Source of the DNA: Roseinatronobacter bogoriensis DSM 18756
GTDB taxonomy: Bacteria; Pseudomonadota; Alphaproteobacteria; Rhodobacterales; Rhodobacteraceae
Assembly (NCBI RefSeq): GCF_004366635.1
Contig: NZ_SORN01000005.1
Span: 1 to 64,000 of the forward strand
DNA: 64,000 nt
Direction: 5' to 3'
Shown here: positions 43,106 to 51,832 of the stretch, piece by piece
How positions within the stretch are numbered: position 1 is the first letter of the stretch
How the letters are laid out: each line of letters begins with the position of its first letter
Notes under the pieces: generated by a model
Told to the model about the DNA's origin: nothing
Seen by the model: only the letters and a program-made list of their open reading frames with translations
Databases searched by the model: none
Made by a program: the position numbers and the translations under genes

Positions 43106-44506
43106 ATGTTTTCAGATGAGTCCCGGATCACGACCCGCTTTGGCGCGGGCCGCGCCCTGACACGACAAGCCGTTGTAATCCTGATTGGATCGGCATTGCT
43201 GGCGGGCTGTGCTCCGCGGCCTGATCTGGATGAAATCCGTACAAGTTTTGATGCACCACCCGATATTCGCGCAGCGCGTGTCTCAGCCGATGTCGCGCGC
43301 AGCACATTTGGTCAGCAGGTGATGCGGGCGGTGGAAAGCCATCCTGAAATCGGGGCGTCCAGTGCCGGGGTCCGCGCCGCACAGGCGCGCGCGGATGCTG
43401 AAGGGGGCGGTTTTTATCCGCGCTTTTCAGTGGGCGCCACGCTGGGTTCGATCGTGAACGGAACTGTCAGTGGAAACAGCCTGACCCCGGTGGTTCAGGT
43501 CATGCAGCTTGTGTTTGATGGTGGCGAAGCTGCCAGTCGGCAGGTCGCGGCGCAAGCGCGGGTCTTTGAGGAACGTGGCGGACGACAGGAAGTTGCCGCT
43601 GCGCTGACGCTTGATGCTGTTGCCGCGTGGTATGATCTGCGCGCGGCGCGCGAACGCGCGCGTATCGCTGCCGATAATGTGCGCGCGCATCAAAGGGTGC
43701 TTGCGCAGGTGCAGGACCGCGCAGATGCCGGGGCAGGCGGGAATTCCGATGTTCTGACCGCGCGCGCCCGTCTGGCCACGGCGCAGGCCCGTGCCGCCGA
43801 TGCCGATGCCCGTGTCGAGCGGGCAGAGGCAGGTTTCGCAGCCAGTTTCGGACAGCGCCCCGCGACGCAGTTGCCCGCGGCGCCAAAAGCGCCCAGCTTG
43901 CCCAGAGCAAGCGATGAAGACCTCATTGCGTCAAGTCCTCGCATTCTGGGGATGGAAGCCAGAATCGCAGCCGCTCAGGCCGATGTCGCGGTCGCCAGAT
44001 CGCAGCGTTTCCCGCAATTGCGGGTGGATGGGCGCGCGCAGCGCGGCAGCCATAGTGCCAATCTGGATGTGTCATATGACCCCGGTGCTCCTGGCAGCCA
44101 GCAGGCCCGCATTCGCGCAGCCGAAGCGCAGCTTGATGCCGTTCGTGCCATGCGCGAGGGGCTTGCCCGCGATATTTCGCGTGCACTGGCTGACCTGCGC
44201 TCTGACCAGCGGGTAGGTGCTGCGCGCGTGGCCGCCGCACGCGAGGCCGTGAATGCCAATCAGGCAACCGTAGAGGCATCGCGCGAAGAATTCTCGATCG
44301 GGCGGCGCTCGCTTCTGGGGCTGCTGGATGCGCAGCGGGACCTGTTCGAGGCGAATGAGTCACTGATCGCGGCAGAACAAGAAGTCGCGCTGTCTGGCTA
44401 TGCCGCGCTGGCCCTGACCGGGGACATTCTGGATGCGTTCGCCATTAGTCTGCCAAGCCCGACCGGAGATACGCGCCAAGAGGTTGATGCCGAGGATGGC
44501 GCATGA
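43106..44506 (+). CDS. TolC-family outer membrane lipoprotein of a type I secretion system
   Basis: Outer-membrane efflux channel of 466 residues. A hydrophobic leader ends in the lipobox LLAGC. Two long coiled-coil repeats (around 145-240 and 320-440, rich in Ala, Arg and Glu) match the TolC/LapE architecture. Its stop overlaps the ABC exporter start as ATGA, so it forms one operon with the exporter and the membrane-fusion protein. It would be the outer-membrane pore for a secreted protein, perhaps an adhesin or RTX protein. Confidence 0.9.
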   Translation: MFSDESRITTRFGAGRALTRQAVVILIGSALLAGCAPRPDLDEIRTSFDAPPDIRAARVSADVARSTFGQQVMRAVESHPEIGASSAGVRAAQARADAEGGGFYPRFSVGATLGSIVNGTVSGNSLTPVVQVMQLVFDGGEAASRQVAAQARVFEERGGRQEVAAALTLDAVAAWYDLRAARERARIAADNVRAHQRVLAQVQDRADAGAGGNSDVLTARARLATAQARAADADARVERAEAGFAASFGQRPATQLPAAPKAPSLPRASDEDLIASSPRILGMEARIAAAQADVAVARSQRFPQLRVDGRAQRGSHSANLDVSYDPGAPGSQQARIRAAEAQLDAVRAMREGLARDISRALADLRSDQRVGAARVAAAREAVNANQATVEASREEFSIGRRSLLGLLDAQRDLFEANESLIAAEQEVALSGYAALALTGDILDAFAISLPSPTGDTRQEVDAEDGA

Positions 44507-46671
44507 ACGAAACGCTCGAGATTGGAAGGGACGCATCGGTGCCAACCAGCGCAGATGCAGAGGGCATGACTTCGTTGGAAGCATGCATGTTGCATGTCGC
44601 CGCCAGTCTGGACCGGCCCATCACCCTTGCTGCATTGCAGGCCGCACAATCGGGAACGCATGGGGTAGTGACGCTACGCGATGCGATCACCGCCGCCGAG
44701 CGCGCGGGGCTGCAAGCCGGCTTTGGCAGGCGCGCGCTGAAGGATTTTGATCCCAGCCTGACCCCGGCAATCCTGATCCTTGATGATGACCGGGCCGTGG
44801 TGCTTGAAGATGTACTGGCCGATGGCCAGCTTGCCGTGTTTGACCCGGCCTTGGGGCAGGGTGTGGGTATTCTGGCGCGGGACAAGCTGGATGCGGCCTA
44901 TACCGGCTTTGCACTGCTGATGCGCGCCGAACACCGCGAGGATATTGCACTGAATGCCACGGGGCGGCAGGGGCATTGGTTCTGGTCGACCCTTGCCGAA
45001 AATCGCTGGGCCTATAGTCAGGTACTGCTGGCAGCTGTTCTGGCAAACTTTCTCAGCCTGTCGACTTCGCTGTTCATCATGGTGGTCTATGACCGGGTGC
45101 TGCCCAATGAGGCGATTGAGTCGCTGATCGCGCTGACGATCGGGGTTGGCATCGCGCTGCTGTTCGATTTTCTGATCAAGTCCTTGCGGGCCGGATTCAT
45201 CGACCGCGCAGGCCAGCGCGCCGATATGGTGATGGGGCGACGGATTTTCGACCAGATCCTTGATTTGCAGATGCGTGCGCGCAAGGGCTCGACCGGGGCA
45301 CTGGCCAGCACCCTGCGCGAGTTCGAGACATTGCGCGATTTCTTCACTTCTGCCACGCTGGTGGCTGTGGTGGACCTGCCATTCATCCTGTTATTTATAG
45401 GGGTGATCTATCTGATTGGCGGGCCATTGGCGATCGTGCCTGCGCTGGCAGTGCCCTTTGTGCTGATCGTCGGTATCGCCGTGCAACCTATTCTTGCACG
45501 GCTGGCGGAAAAGAGTTTTGCCGACGGGCAGTCCAAGCAGGGGGTGCTGGTTGAAACCCTGTCAGGGCTGGAAACCATCAAGGCTGCGGGCGCGCAGCGC
45601 CAGATGCGCGCGCGGTGGGAAGATGCGATTGCACGCCAGTCGGACCACGGGCTGAAAAGCCGCGCGGTTACCCAATTTGCCATCAACGCGACAGCTTTTG
45701 CGCAGCAGGGCGCGCAGGTCATGATCGTGTTTTATGGTGTTTTCCTGATTACGGCCGGTGAGGTCAGCATGGGGGCGCTGATCGCAGGTGTGATCCTGAC
45801 AGGGCGGACATTGGCCCCTCTGGCGCAGCTGGCGCAAACCCTGACACGGTTCAATCAGGCGCGCACATCCTATCGCAGTCTGGACGCGCTAATGAAGGCG
45901 GAAAGCGAACGGCCAGAGGGCAAGGGCTGGATTTCGCGGCCCAAGTTGGATGGCGAGATCAAGTTCGACGGGGTCTCTTTCGCCTATCCTGACCAGAGTG
46001 TGGACGCGCTGCGCGATATCTCCTTTACGATCAAGCCCGGCGAGAAAGTGGCTGTTCTGGGCCGGATCGGGTCCGGCAAAAGCACGGTCGCCCGTCTGAT
46101 GCTGGGGCTGTACCAGCCGCGCGAGGGGGCCGTGCTGGTGGATGGTGTCGATATTCGCCAGATTGATCCGGGGGATCTGCGGCGCAACATGGGGTCTGTC
46201 CTGCAAGACATCTGGCTGTTTTCCGGGACCGTGCGGGAAAATATTGCGATTGGTGCGGTGCAGGCGCGCGACCACGAGATTATCGAGGCCGCGCGCATTG
46301 CAGGGGTCGAGGATTTCGTGCGCCGCCACCCCTCGGGCTATGACATGATGCTGGCCGAACGCGGCGAGGGGCTGTCAGGCGGGCAGAAACAGGCGATTAC
46401 GCTTGCCCGCGCGCTGCTTGGGCGGCGTCCGATCATGCTGATGGATGAACCGACTTCGAGCATGGATGTGCAGAACGAAGCGGAAGTGATCACGCGGCTG
46501 AAAACCGAACTGGCGGACCGGACGGTGGTTATTGTCACCCATAGAACCAGCCTGCTGGACCTGGTGGACCGGGTGATTGTGATCGATCAGGGGCGCGTGG
46601 CGGCGGACGGGCCAAAATCCATTCTTGCGCGCGCTGGCGTGAAAGGGGGTAGCAATGGCACGCAAGCATGA
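44503..46671 (+). CDS. Type I secretion ABC exporter with C39-like domain
   Basis: Exporter of 722 residues. The N-terminal 130 or so residues form a C39-peptidase-like domain (LEACMLHVAASLDRPITLAA) that lacks the DCG catalytic Cys and the following His, so it probably binds rather than cleaves the substrate. Six membrane helices span about 165-440. The ATPase domain has Walker A GRIGSGKST, signature LSGGQKQAITLARALL and Walker B IMLMDEPTSSMD. It resembles LapB/HlyB-type exporters. It shares its operon with TolC and HlyD-type partners. Confidence 0.93.
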   Translation: MNETLEIGRDASVPTSADAEGMTSLEACMLHVAASLDRPITLAALQAAQSGTHGVVTLRDAITAAERAGLQAGFGRRALKDFDPSLTPAILILDDDRAVVLEDVLADGQLAVFDPALGQGVGILARDKLDAAYTGFALLMRAEHREDIALNATGRQGHWFWSTLAENRWAYSQVLLAAVLANFLSLSTSLFIMVVYDRVLPNEAIESLIALTIGVGIALLFDFLIKSLRAGFIDRAGQRADMVMGRRIFDQILDLQMRARKGSTGALASTLREFETLRDFFTSATLVAVVDLPFILLFIGVIYLIGGPLAIVPALAVPFVLIVGIAVQPILARLAEKSFADGQSKQGVLVETLSGLETIKAAGAQRQMRARWEDAIARQSDHGLKSRAVTQFAINATAFAQQGAQVMIVFYGVFLITAGEVSMGALIAGVILTGRTLAPLAQLAQTLTRFNQARTSYRSLDALMKAESERPEGKGWISRPKLDGEIKFDGVSFAYPDQSVDALRDISFTIKPGEKVAVLGRIGSGKSTVARLMLGLYQPREGAVLVDGVDIRQIDPGDLRRNMGSVLQDIWLFSGTVRENIAIGAVQARDHEIIEAARIAGVEDFVRRHPSGYDMMLAERGEGLSGGQKQAITLARALLGRRPIMLMDEPTSSMDVQNEAEVITRLKTELADRTVVIVTHRTSLLDLVDRVIVIDQGRVAADGPKSILARAGVKGGSNGTQA

Positions 46672-47965
46672 TCTGGACAGCCTTGCGCGTGAAATGCAGG
46701 GTCGCCAAAGCTGGCGCGGCAGCCTGCTGCTTGCGGTGATCTTGTTGTTCTTTCTTACTGCCGGGGTCTGGGCCGCACGCACTGAAATTGATGATGTCAC
46801 CCGCGCAGAGGGGCGCATCGTTCCCTCGCGCGACCTTCAGCTTATTCAGGCAACAGAGCCGGGCGTTTTACAGGCGCTGCATGTTGTCGAAGGCGACATT
46901 GTCGAGGAGGGTGACATTCTGATGGAACTGGATGGCACACAACTGTCCAGCCAGCTTGATCAGGAACAACAGCGCGCCTATGGCCTGATGGCCCGTATCG
47001 AACGGTTACAGGCCGAAATTGACCGCGTCGATCTGGTCTTTTCTGATGTGCTTGTGGCACAGGCACCCGCGGTCGTACGCTCGGAAACGGCACTTTACCA
47101 TGCGCGCAGTGACGAACTGTTGTCAGAGATCACGATCATGGAACGCCAGCGCAACCAGCGGCAGGAGCAGTTCGCCGAAGGGCTGGTCGATCTGGAAACG
47201 GCGCGTGATACTTTGGCGATCCTATCCGAAGAGCGCGCGATGATAGAGCCGCTTGTCCAGCGCCGGGTAGAGCCGGAAACCACGCTTCTAGAAATGCGTC
47301 GACGCGAGTCCGAGTGGCGCGGGCGTGAAACCCGCGCGCGCGCCAGCATCGCCCGATTGCAAGCCGGGCTGGAGGAGATCGACGATCAGATCCGCGCCTT
47401 GCGCGCACGAAGCCGCGCGGCGGCCTTGTCTGATCTTGCGCTGGCCACGGCCGAGCTTGCCGCGCTGGAACCCAGCCTGCCAGCATTGCGTGACCGTGCG
47501 GACCGCGCGGCGATCCGTGCGCCGATGCGCGGGGTGGTCAACCGTATTCACCGATCCACCCTTGGCAGCCTTGCGCGCCCCGGCGAAGACCTGATCGAGA
47601 TTGTTCCGCTGGATGACACGCTTCTGGTCGAAGCCTATGTGCGGCCCTCGGACATTGCCTTTGTCTACCCGGGCCAGCCGGTCAAGGTGAAGGTGACAGC
47701 CTATGATTTCTCGCGCTATGGCAGCCTGAACGGTGAGATTACACGCATCGGGGCCGATGCTGTCACACGGTCAGAGCGTGATACGGAAGAATTCTTTGTC
47801 GTCCATGTCCGCACCGAAGAGAGCTTTCTTGATCGTGACGGGATCGGGGTCGAGGTAATGCCGGGTATGGTGACCGAGATTGACATGCTGTCTGGCCGCA
47901 AAACCGTGCTGGAATACCTGACAACGCCAGTGGTGCGGGTGAAGGAACGTGCGTTCCGGGAATAG
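46655..47965 (+). CDS. HlyD-family membrane fusion protein
   Basis: Periplasmic adaptor of 436 residues linking exporter and TolC. One N-terminal membrane helix (LLLAVILLFFLTAGVWAA) is followed by a lipoyl-like segment (PSRDLQLIQATEPGVLQALH), a long coiled coil (about 95-265) and a C-terminal beta-barrel region with RPSDIAFVYPGQPVKVKVTA. GGGGG lies upstream and its start overlaps the exporter by 17 bp. It is the last gene of the type I secretion operon. Confidence 0.93.
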   Translation: MARKHDLDSLAREMQGRQSWRGSLLLAVILLFFLTAGVWAARTEIDDVTRAEGRIVPSRDLQLIQATEPGVLQALHVVEGDIVEEGDILMELDGTQLSSQLDQEQQRAYGLMARIERLQAEIDRVDLVFSDVLVAQAPAVVRSETALYHARSDELLSEITIMERQRNQRQEQFAEGLVDLETARDTLAILSEERAMIEPLVQRRVEPETTLLEMRRRESEWRGRETRARASIARLQAGLEEIDDQIRALRARSRAAALSDLALATAELAALEPSLPALRDRADRAAIRAPMRGVVNRIHRSTLGSLARPGEDLIEIVPLDDTLLVEAYVRPSDIAFVYPGQPVKVKVTAYDFSRYGSLNGEITRIGADAVTRSERDTEEFFVVHVRTEESFLDRDGIGVEVMPGMVTEIDMLSGRKTVLEYLTTPVVRVKERAFRE

Positions 47966-48334
47966 CTTGCTTTTCTGTGGCAACGGCACCTGTCGTCAGG
48001 CCAACACTGTATCCGCGCGCTTTCTTCCTCTCGGACATGACCCTGCGAGGGGTCATGCTTGAATTGGGCCATCGGCTGGCTAGTTTTACCGTAAGTGGTG
48101 CTTGACCTTGGCGACAGGGAAAAACACCAAGAAGAAAATGGCAACAAGTTCCAGCCAGGGGAAGGGAAATCAGATGGGCATTTGCCTTGCACCTGAGCAT
48201 GTGTTTCGCCGGGCTGATTTACTGTGTCTTTTCTCTTTGCCATGCCGCTTCAGGGTTTATTGGTTAGAAATCCATGAGTGGCGCAACTGGGTGGACAAGA
48301 CTCTGTCCGGACCAAGACAAGAAAGCTACGCCGC
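47966..48334. other. Intergenic region between the secretion operon and opgG
   Basis: About 370 bp. It contains the hairpin at 48036-48057 and an AT-rich stretch around 48105-48175. It should hold the terminator of the secretion operon and the promoter of opgG. I see no gene. Confidence 0.45.
48036..48057 (+). terminator. Hairpin after the type I secretion operon
   Basis: CATGACCC (48036-48043) and GGGTCATG (48050-48057) form a perfect 8-bp stem with loop TGCGAG, about 70 bp after the stop of the membrane-fusion gene. The following bases are CTTGAATT rather than a T-run, so it may be a factor-dependent or weak intrinsic terminator. Confidence 0.5.
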
Positions 48335-49909
48335 ATGAAGCGCCGCGATTTGCTTTCTAACAGTGCCTTGGTAGCTGTTGGGGCGATATTTGGCGGCGTC
48401 CCCGGTGTCGCCAGAAGTGATGACCCCTTTGGTCTTGACGCGCTGATTACGCGCGCGCAGGCCCTAGCGGAACAGCCCCATCAGGGCGCTGCGGACGCCT
48501 TGCCACCCCCGTTTGATAGCCTTGATTACGATATGTATCGCGCCATTCGTCCGCGCGCAGGTCGCGCTGCGGGGCTGGACATTGGTGCGCACTTCCAAGC
48601 AGATTTGCTGCCGCCGGGATGGTTGTTCAACACACCGGTCCAGATATCTTTGCCCGGTCGGCGCGCACGGGTGGATTTTGAACCTGAAAGTTTCGACTTC
48701 GATCCGCGCTATTTCCCTGATGGTGCGCCACAAGGCCCATTCACCGGACTTGGGCATTCTGGCTTGCGCATTCGTTATCCGTTGAATTCCCCCGACCAGC
48801 TGGATGACCTGATCGTCTTGCAAGGCGCAAGTTATTTTCGTGCACTCGCGCGTGACGTTGCTTACGGCCTGTCTGCGCGCGGGCTGGCATTGGGAACGGG
48901 TGGCACAGGCCCCGAAGAATTTCCGGTTACCCGCGAGATTGATGTGTTCGACACCAATGACGGGCAGCTTCATTTTGGTTGCCTGATCGACAGTCCGCGC
49001 GCGGCGGCAGCGCTGATCGTGCACTTGCGTCCGGGGAATGCAGAAAACCCCGAAACGGTCATGCAATGTGATCTGCATCTATTCGTGCGCGAAGTGGTCG
49101 CAGATATCGGAATTGCGCCGTTGACGTCGATGTTTCAGCACAACGCCCTTGGACCAGCCCGCGTGGATGATTTCCGCCCTGCGGTCCATGACAGCGACGT
49201 GCTGGTTGTGGACAATGGCGCGGGAGAGCGGTTGTGGCGTCCATTGGCAAACCCCGCACAGGTGGAAATGTCGGGGTTTCTGGATGATGGACCTCGGGCC
49301 TTTGGACTGCTGCAAATGCCCGACAATTTCGCAGCGTTCCGCGATGCCGAAGGGGCGTATCACCGGCGTCCTTCGGCCTTTGTCGAGCCTGTCGGCGCAT
49401 GGGGAAAAGGGGCTGTCTGGCTGTTGGAAATACCCACCGCCAATGAATATGCCGATAATACTGTGGCATTCTGGCGTCCGCTTGACCCGTTGCAGCCGGG
49501 ACGCGCACATCGGTTTCGCTATGATTTACGCTGGACCCAACCGGGGCTGGCCGCGCTACCAGAAGCCGCAGGGTTGGAGTTGCTGCCCGTCAACAGCGCA
49601 TCGGGGGTCAACCCGGAAGACACAGCGTCAAGGCTTTTTGTGATTGATTATGCCGTGGCGGGCGACACGCCGCTGCCAGTCCCCGACGATCTTGAACTTG
49701 TCATTGCGCAACCTGAAGGGGCGGTCATTTCCGGGCAGGCGCTGTATAGAATAGAGGGAGAGCGCCCGAAACTTCGGGTCAGTTTTGTGCTGACGCCGTC
49801 AGAGGCAAGCGTGCGTTGCGAATTGCGGATGCAACTGCGCAAGGCGGGCCGCGACATCGCGCCTGTCTGGCTATATCGATGGAGCCGTGCTGTTGATGGT
49901 GGTCCCTGA
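48335..49909 (+). CDS. opgG: Periplasmic glucan biosynthesis protein OpgG
   Basis: Periplasmic protein of 524 residues of the MdoG/OpgG-OpgD family, needed for osmoregulated periplasmic glucans. A twin-arginine signal (KRRDLLSNSALVAVGAIF) starts the protein; E. coli OpgD is Tat-exported and OpgG is Sec-exported, so OpgD is an alternative name. The family core FNTPVQISLPGRRARVDFEP and later PVTREIDVFD are recognisable. ATG at 48335 begins the signal; an earlier in-frame ATG at 48278 would bury it. No opgH is adjacent. Confidence 0.9.
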   Translation: MKRRDLLSNSALVAVGAIFGGVPGVARSDDPFGLDALITRAQALAEQPHQGAADALPPPFDSLDYDMYRAIRPRAGRAAGLDIGAHFQADLLPPGWLFNTPVQISLPGRRARVDFEPESFDFDPRYFPDGAPQGPFTGLGHSGLRIRYPLNSPDQLDDLIVLQGASYFRALARDVAYGLSARGLALGTGGTGPEEFPVTREIDVFDTNDGQLHFGCLIDSPRAAAALIVHLRPGNAENPETVMQCDLHLFVREVVADIGIAPLTSMFQHNALGPARVDDFRPAVHDSDVLVVDNGAGERLWRPLANPAQVEMSGFLDDGPRAFGLLQMPDNFAAFRDAEGAYHRRPSAFVEPVGAWGKGAVWLLEIPTANEYADNTVAFWRPLDPLQPGRAHRFRYDLRWTQPGLAALPEAAGLELLPVNSASGVNPEDTASRLFVIDYAVAGDTPLPVPDDLELVIAQPEGAVISGQALYRIEGERPKLRVSFVLTPSEASVRCELRMQLRKAGRDIAPVWLYRWSRAVDGGP

Positions 49910-50192
49910 AAAGAGCGGTGAAACCGAAGGTTCTGCCTGTGCCATGCCGCGATTCGTGTATGTTTGCTTGCACGAACAAGTATTTCGGAACAGCTTGAAT
50001 GCCGATGTTCGGTTTTCGCAAGAATCGAGAATTTCGAAAACTAAAGCCCAAACGAAAATAGAACAAATCGGTTTGAGATATTCGTTATGAAAATAGCGAA
50101 CAATTATTGGGCTGAAACGAAAAAAACTTGCATGAAATATTTTCGTTGTACTAGGTAGCGCAGAGAAATAGCGCCGCGCACCAGGAGAGTTC
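49910..50192. promoter_or_regulatory. glpD leader with CGAAA repeat array
   Basis: The 283 bp before glpD are AT-rich, unlike the surroundings. CGAAA or its complement recurs at least five times: AAACGAAAA at 50050-50058 and 50115-50123, TTTTCGTT at 50140-50147, TTCGTT at 50081-50086, and TTTCGAAAA at 50032-50040. Spaced TTTCG/CGAAA units are typical of operators of DeoR-family regulators such as GlpR, which senses glycerol 3-phosphate. No glpR gene is in the window. GGAGAG lies just upstream of the glpD start. Confidence 0.6.
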
Positions 50193-51815
50193 ATGCCGCG
50201 ATCCGATGAAGGAAAGGCCACCCCAGAGACTGTTCATGATCTTGTGATCATAGGTGGCGGTATCAATGGCTGTGGGATTGCGCGTGACGCGGCAGGGCGG
50301 GGCCTTTCAGTGGCGTTGTTCGAGAAAGGCGACCTTGCGGGCGCAACCTCTTCGGCGTCGACCAAGCTGTTCCACGGCGGGTTGCGGTATCTGGAGTTTT
50401 TCGAGTTTCGCCTTGTACGCGAGGCATTGATGGAACGCGAGACGCTGTTGCGTGCAATGCCCCATATTTCATGGCCGATGCGCTTTATCCTTCCTTATCA
50501 TGAAGATATGCGCTTCGAGAGTGATACGCCAACGTCTAAACTGTTGTCACGGCTTATGCCCTGGATGAAGGGGCGTCGCCCTGCTTGGCTGATCCGGTTG
50601 GGGCTGTTTCTGTATGACAATCTGGGCGGGCGCAAGATTCTTGCAGCAACAGCCACCCGCGCACTGGCCGCCACGCCAGAGGGGGCGCCCCTGCAGGACC
50701 GGTTTGCGAAAGCCTATGAATATTCGGATTGCTGGGTCGAGGATGCGCGTCTGGTGGTCCTGAATGCCCGCGATGCAGAGGCGCGCGGCGCGCGCATTCA
50801 TACGCGGGCAGAGGTGACCTCGGCCACTGCGCTGGTGGATGGTAGCTGGCAGATCACAGTCAAAACCGAAAGTGAAACGAAAACTGTTCGTGCGAAAATG
50901 CTGGTGAATGCGGCCGGGCCTTGGGTGGGGGATGTAATTCACGCCAAACTGCGCCTCAATAGCCGCGAGAATGTGCGCCTTGTGCGTGGCAGTCATATCG
51001 TGACTCGCAAGCTTTATGATCATGACAAATGCTATTTCTTTCAGGGCACGGATGGACGGATCATCTTTGCCATTCCCTATGAGCAGGATTTTACCCTGAT
51101 CGGCACGACTGATGCGGAACATGACGACCCGTCGCGCGCGCCCGTCTGCACGGATGAAGAGCGTGATTATCTGTGCGACTTTGCCAGCGCGTATTTCGCC
51201 CAGCCCGTCACCGCGGCGGATGTGGTCTGGACCTATTCCGGCGTGCGCCCGCTCTATGATGACGGGGCAAGTTCGGCCACGGCGGCCACGCGCGACTATA
51301 CCTTGAAGATTGATCGAAGTGCGGGCGCGCCTGTTCTGAACATTTTTGGCGGCAAGATCACGACATACCGGCGGCTGGCCGAGTCTGCATTGGAGAAGAT
51401 TGGCACCGTCCTGCCTGTCGCCAAAGGGGCATGGACCGCAGGTGTGGCGCTTCCGGGGGGGGATTTTGCGCATGATGGTGTGCCCGCGCTGGTGGCGGGA
51501 TTGCAGCGCGATTATCCGTTCCTAAGCGATTTCTGGGCGCGGCGACTGGTGCGCGCCTATGGCACTCAAGCCCGCACTATCCTTGGCGGTGCGAAAACCG
51601 CCGATGATCTGGGGCAGGACTTCGGGGCTACCCTGACCCAGGCGGAGGTCACATGGCTGATGACCCGCGAATATGCCCATAGCGCCGAAGATGTGCTGTG
51701 GCGGCGCTCGAAGCTGGGTTTGCGGTTGGATCAGGCGCAGGTCGCGGTTCTGGATGACTGGATGGCGCGCAACCGGTTGAACGCGGGCACGGAAGCAGGC
51801 AATCTGAAAGTATGA
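50193..51815 (+). CDS. glpD: Aerobic glycerol-3-phosphate dehydrogenase
   Basis: FAD-dependent membrane-associated enzyme (540 residues) that oxidises glycerol 3-phosphate to dihydroxyacetone phosphate. DLVIIGGGINGCGIARDAAG is the FAD-binding motif. TSSASTKLFHGGLRYLE and GGKITTYRRLAE are typical of GlpD. It forms an operon with glpK, whose start lies 17 bp after this gene ends. Expression is probably controlled through the repeat array upstream. Confidence 0.96.
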   Translation: MPRSDEGKATPETVHDLVIIGGGINGCGIARDAAGRGLSVALFEKGDLAGATSSASTKLFHGGLRYLEFFEFRLVREALMERETLLRAMPHISWPMRFILPYHEDMRFESDTPTSKLLSRLMPWMKGRRPAWLIRLGLFLYDNLGGRKILAATATRALAATPEGAPLQDRFAKAYEYSDCWVEDARLVVLNARDAEARGARIHTRAEVTSATALVDGSWQITVKTESETKTVRAKMLVNAAGPWVGDVIHAKLRLNSRENVRLVRGSHIVTRKLYDHDKCYFFQGTDGRIIFAIPYEQDFTLIGTTDAEHDDPSRAPVCTDEERDYLCDFASAYFAQPVTAADVVWTYSGVRPLYDDGASSATAATRDYTLKIDRSAGAPVLNIFGGKITTYRRLAESALEKIGTVLPVAKGAWTAGVALPGGDFAHDGVPALVAGLQRDYPFLSDFWARRLVRAYGTQARTILGGAKTADDLGQDFGATLTQAEVTWLMTREYAHSAEDVLWRRSKLGLRLDQAQVAVLDDWMARNRLNAGTEAGNLKV

Positions 51816-51832
51816 AAAACGGGAGGCGCGTC

